A stretch of 64,000 nucleotides of DNA, taken from assembly GCF_039548895.1 (NCBI RefSeq), contig NZ_JBCLVG010000001.1, one strand, 5' to 3'. The position numbers and the translations under genes are program-made. Shown in pieces: positions 61,439 to 64,000 of the stretch. The stretch is from Orlajensenia stereocauli (GTDB lineage: Bacteria; Actinomycetota; Actinomycetes; Actinomycetales; Microbacteriaceae). Positions within the stretch are counted from its first letter, which is position 1. Each line of letters starts with the position of its first letter. The notes under the pieces were generated by a model. It was not told where the DNA came from, made no database searches, and saw only the letters and a program-made list of their open reading frames with translations.

Positions 61439-63067
61439 TTGAGAACCAAGAGATTTGGCGTTGCAGCCATCGCTCTTGCCGCGGCGGGAGCACTCATCCT
61501 GTCCGGCTGCAGCACCGGCGGCGGCGGAGACGAGGCGCCCAAGGGCGACACGACCGCGATCATCACCACGGACGGCACTGAACCCCAGAACCCGTTGATC
61601 CCGACCAACACCAACGAGGTCGGCGGTGGAAAGATCCTCGACGAAATCTTCGCGGGCCTCGTCTACTACGACGCCAAGGGCGCTCCGGTGAACGACATGG
61701 CCGAGTCCATCGAGTCCGACGACGCGACCACCTACACGATCAAGGTCAAGGCAGACCAGAAGTTCACCAACGGTGAGCCCGTCACGGCCGAGTCCTTCGT
61801 GAAGGCATGGAACTACGGTGCCGCTCTCGACAACGCGCAGCTCTCGAGCTACTTCTTCGAGTCGATCAAGGGCTTCAGCTACGACGTCAACGTTCCTGAG
61901 CTCGAAGGCCTCAAGGTCGTCGACGACCTCACCTTCACGGTCGAGCTGAACCAGCCGGAGTCCGACTTCCCGCTGCGCCTCGGCTACTCGGCGTTCTACC
62001 CGCTGCCCGAGGCAGCATGGGAGGACATCGCCGCATTCGGTGAGAACCCGATCGGAAACGGCCCATACAAGCTCGCCGAAGAGGGAGCGTGGGAGCACAA
62101 CGAGAAGATCTCGCTCGTCAAGAACGATGACTACACCGGTGGCCGCAAGCCTGCCAACGGCGGACTCGACATCATCTTCTACGCCACGCAGGAAGCGGCA
62201 TACGCCGACCTCCAGGGTGGCAACCTCGACGTCCTGACCGCGATCCCCTCGGGCGCGCTCGGCACCTACGAGGACGAGTTCGGCGACCGCAGCGTCAACC
62301 AGGCTGCTGCTGTCTTCCAGTCGTTCACCATCCCGGCGCGACTGCCGCACTTCTCGGGCGAAGAGGGCAACCTCCGTCGTCAGGCCATCTCGATGGCCAT
62401 CAACCGCGACGAGATCACCGACGTGATCTTCTCGGGCACCCGTACGCCGGCCCACGACTTCACGTCGCCGGTCATCGACGGCTACTCCGAGGACCTTGAA
62501 GGCTCCGAGGTGTTGGACTACAACCCCGACGAGGCCAAGAAGCTCTGGGCAGAGGCTGACGCCATCGCCCCGTGGGACGGCACCTTCAAGATCGCCTACA
62601 ACGCCGACGGCGGCCACCAGGGCTGGGTCGACGCAGTGTCGAACAGCATCAAGAACGTTCTCGGTATCGACGCCTCCGGCGACCCGTACCCGACGTTCGC
62701 CGAGGCTCGCACGAAGATCACCGACCGCTCGATCCAGACGGCGTTCCGTACCGGATGGCAGGCCGACTACCCGGCTCTGTACAACTTCCTCGGACCGCTC
62801 TACGGCACGGGTGCAGGCTCGAACGACGGCGACTACAGCAACCCTGAGTTCGACCAGCTCCTCTCGGACGGCCTCGCTGAGACCGACCTCGACGCTGCGA
62901 ACAAGAACTTCCAGGACGCACAGGTCATCCTCTTCAAGGACCTCCCGGCAATCCCGCTCTGGTACGCGACCGTCAACGGCGCATGGAGCGAGACCGTCGA
63001 GAACGTCGAGTTCGGCTGGAACTCGGTGCCTCTGTACAACGAGGTGACGAAGACCGCCGCCGAGTAA
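61439..63067 (+). CDS. Oligopeptide ABC transporter substrate-binding lipoprotein (OppA-type)
   Basis: 542 aa, family 5 solute-binding protein. N-terminal lipobox LILSGC (Cys23) gives a lipid anchor. Fold signatures: ADQKFTNGEPVTAESFVKAW, GNGPYKLAE, RRQAISMAINRDEITDV and LPAIPLWY near the end. The start is TTG with AGGAGG 4 nt upstream. It delivers oligopeptides to the permease encoded downstream. A strong hairpin after the gene may lower transcript level for the permease. Confidence 0.93.
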   Translation: MRTKRFGVAAIALAAAGALILSGCSTGGGGDEAPKGDTTAIITTDGTEPQNPLIPTNTNEVGGGKILDEIFAGLVYYDAKGAPVNDMAESIESDDATTYTIKVKADQKFTNGEPVTAESFVKAWNYGAALDNAQLSSYFFESIKGFSYDVNVPELEGLKVVDDLTFTVELNQPESDFPLRLGYSAFYPLPEAAWEDIAAFGENPIGNGPYKLAEEGAWEHNEKISLVKNDDYTGGRKPANGGLDIIFYATQEAAYADLQGGNLDVLTAIPSGALGTYEDEFGDRSVNQAAAVFQSFTIPARLPHFSGEEGNLRRQAISMAINRDEITDVIFSGTRTPAHDFTSPVIDGYSEDLEGSEVLDYNPDEAKKLWAEADAIAPWDGTFKIAYNADGGHQGWVDAVSNSIKNVLGIDASGDPYPTFAEARTKITDRSIQTAFRTGWQADYPALYNFLGPLYGTGAGSNDGDYSNPEFDQLLSDGLAETDLDAANKNFQDAQVILFKDLPAIPLWYATVNGAWSETVENVEFGWNSVPLYNEVTKTAAE

Positions 63068-63112
63068 TTCTCGTGGCACACCGCTGAGGGGTTAGTATTC
63101 CTGAAGCACTCT

Positions 63113-63143
63113 GTGGGGCGGTAGCTATCAGCTGCCGCCCCAC
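63113..63143 (+). terminator. Strong hairpin between oppA-type and permease genes
   Basis: GTGGGGCGGTAGCT and AGCTGCCGCCCCAC form a 14-bp stem (one G-U) with a 3-nt loop, 45 bp after the binding-protein stop. It probably gives partial termination or 3' stability to the abundant binding-protein mRNA. Confidence 0.75.
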
Positions 63144-63229
63144 TCCCACGCTCGACCTCCGAATAGCGTCACAGCGCTACTCTGAGATGATCGAGCTTGA
63201 AAGACAGATTGGTTCTCTCATGCCAAAAA

Positions 63230-63244
63230 CCCCGGATTGCGGGG
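63230..63244 (+). promoter_or_regulatory. Hairpin over the permease ribosome-binding region
   Basis: CCCCG-GATTG-CGGGG. Its right arm contains the only Shine-Dalgarno-like GGGG, 8 nt before the permease ATG, so it could hold translation back. Confidence 0.45.
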
Positions 63245-63252
63245 CCTGATCC

Positions 63253-64000
63253 ATGGCCGGCTACATCCTCCGTCGAGTGCTCCAGGCTGTGCCTGTCCTC
63301 CTCGGCACGACGTTCCTCATCTACTTCATGGTCTTCGCCATGCCGGGTGACCCGATCGTCGCCCTGTTCGGAGACAAGACCCCGAACCCGGCGGTCATCG
63401 AGCAGCTGCGTGAGCGCTACCACTTCGACCAGCCGTTCATCGTGCAGTACCTGCTGTTCCTCAAGGGGATCTTCGTCGGCGACTTCGGCATCTCGTTCTC
63501 CGGGCAGCCCGTCACCGAGATCCTCGCGAAGACCTTCCCGGTGACGCTGCGTCTCGCAGCCCTCGCGATCTTCTTCGAGATGGTCGCCGGCATCGGCGTC
63601 GGCCTCATCGCGGGTCTGCGCAAGGGCAAGTTCTTCGACTCGAGCGCCCTCGCCGTCAGCCTCGTCCTGATCTCGGTTCCGGTCTTCGTCATCGCGTTCG
63701 TCGCCCAGCTCGTCTTCGCCATCCAGCTCGGCTGGTTCCGAGCGACGGTCGGCCCGGGTGCGCCACTGCAGGACCTGATCCTGCCGGCGCTGGTGCTCGC
63801 GACGATCAGCTTCGCGCAGATCCAACGACTGACACGGTCGTCAGTCATCGAGACCAGCGGTCAGGACTTCGTTCGCACTGCTGCGAGCAAGGGCCTCAGC
63901 CGCCGTCGCATCGTCCCCGTGCACATCCTGCGCAACTCCCTCATCCCCGTCGTCACCTACCTCGCCGTCGACTTCGGCACGCTGATGGTCGGCGCGACGG
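63253..64000 (+). CDS. Oligopeptide ABC transporter permease (OppB-type), 3' end beyond window
   Basis: The open frame reaches the end of the window, 249 codons so far. It begins MAGYILRRVLQAVPVLLGTT then FLIYFMVFAMPGDP, the standard OppB start, with the family features GDFGISFSGQPV and the cytoplasmic EAA-like loop DFVRTAASKGLSRRRI then VPVHILRNSLIPV. Five transmembrane segments are visible. ATG 63253; the weak ribosome binding site lies in a hairpin. Follows the binding-protein gene. Confidence 0.94.
   Translation, partial: MAGYILRRVLQAVPVLLGTTFLIYFMVFAMPGDPIVALFGDKTPNPAVIEQLRERYHFDQPFIVQYLLFLKGIFVGDFGISFSGQPVTEILAKTFPVTLRLAALAIFFEMVAGIGVGLIAGLRKGKFFDSSALAVSLVLISVPVFVIAFVAQLVFAIQLGWFRATVGPGAPLQDLILPALVLATISFAQIQRLTRSSVIETSGQDFVRTAASKGLSRRRIVPVHILRNSLIPVVTYLAVDFGTLMVGAT

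Noticed and set aside
63169..63825. Minus-strand frame opposite the permease at the right edge
   Set aside because: The plus strand encodes a standard OppB start that runs to the window end; the opposite frame is Glu/Asp/Arg noise.

Overview
The window is 64 kb of high-GC, gene-dense DNA. Gene content and style point to an actinobacterium of the family Microbacteriaceae: GTG and TTG starts are common, many starts have a -10 box 6-8 nt upstream and no ribosome binding site, gcvT has a tandem glycine riboswitch, DUF4245 and DUF4307 genes are present, and the octamer CGGATGCC is strongly over-represented. No rRNA, tRNA, CRISPR array, prophage, transposase or integrase was seen. Most of the window is chromosomal housekeeping. 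Two genes run off the ends: an alanine-rich protein on the left and an oligopeptide permease on the right.

Layout. 0-3 kb: a TetR-controlled ABC-2 exporter whose probable operator is a palindrome over the ATPase start. 3-12.8 kb: lemA-htpX, an AlkX/YcaQ-type DNA glycosylase, an AI-2E-type exporter coupled to threonine dehydratase, greA with a DUF4307 gene, hemolysin III, uppS and a class V aminotransferase-like enzyme. 12.9-28.6 kb: a PIN-PhoH ATPase; a minus-strand operon xseA-xseB-DUF4245-carbonic anhydrase-fumC; ispH leaderless and divergent from it; fructose-bisphosphate aldolase facing two class II fructose-bisphosphatase paralogues; an MFS exporter overlapping a Clp-N-only protein; and rmuC.

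28.8-45.6 kb: a DEDDh exonuclease, a HAD phosphatase, ychF, an ECF sigma factor with its probable membrane partner, two Fpg/Nei-type glycosylases about 1.1 kb apart, dodecin, a nucleoside deaminase, several small enzymes, an SDR/TetR divergent pair with two operator-like palindromes, a lipid- or membrane-anchored vWA protein with a solute-binding-like half, an RraB-like protein and a small alpha/beta hydrolase. 45.7-48.5 kb: a DHA2 drug exporter and corA.

48.5-54.4 kb is a complete de novo NAD operon in the order nrtR-nadA-nadB-nadC-nadS. Each gene overlaps or almost touches the next, and a palindromic operator lies over the nrtR promoter. 54.5-60 kb holds a CspA-DUF1294 gene broken in its cold-shock half, then the glycine cleavage operon gcvT-gcvH-gcvP behind the tandem glycine riboswitch. 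The second aptamer carries an extra palindromic block. 60-64 kb has a small membrane protein, a CPBP protease, and the start of an oligopeptide ABC transporter operon with a terminator-like hairpin between the binding-protein and permease genes.

I found no obviously new multi-gene system. The most unusual signals are non-coding: the palindrome inside the glycine riboswitch, an 82-bp imperfect hairpin before the ECF sigma gene, a 23-bp perfect inverted repeat after ilvA, a shared REP-like family at gene ends, and the octamer enrichment.
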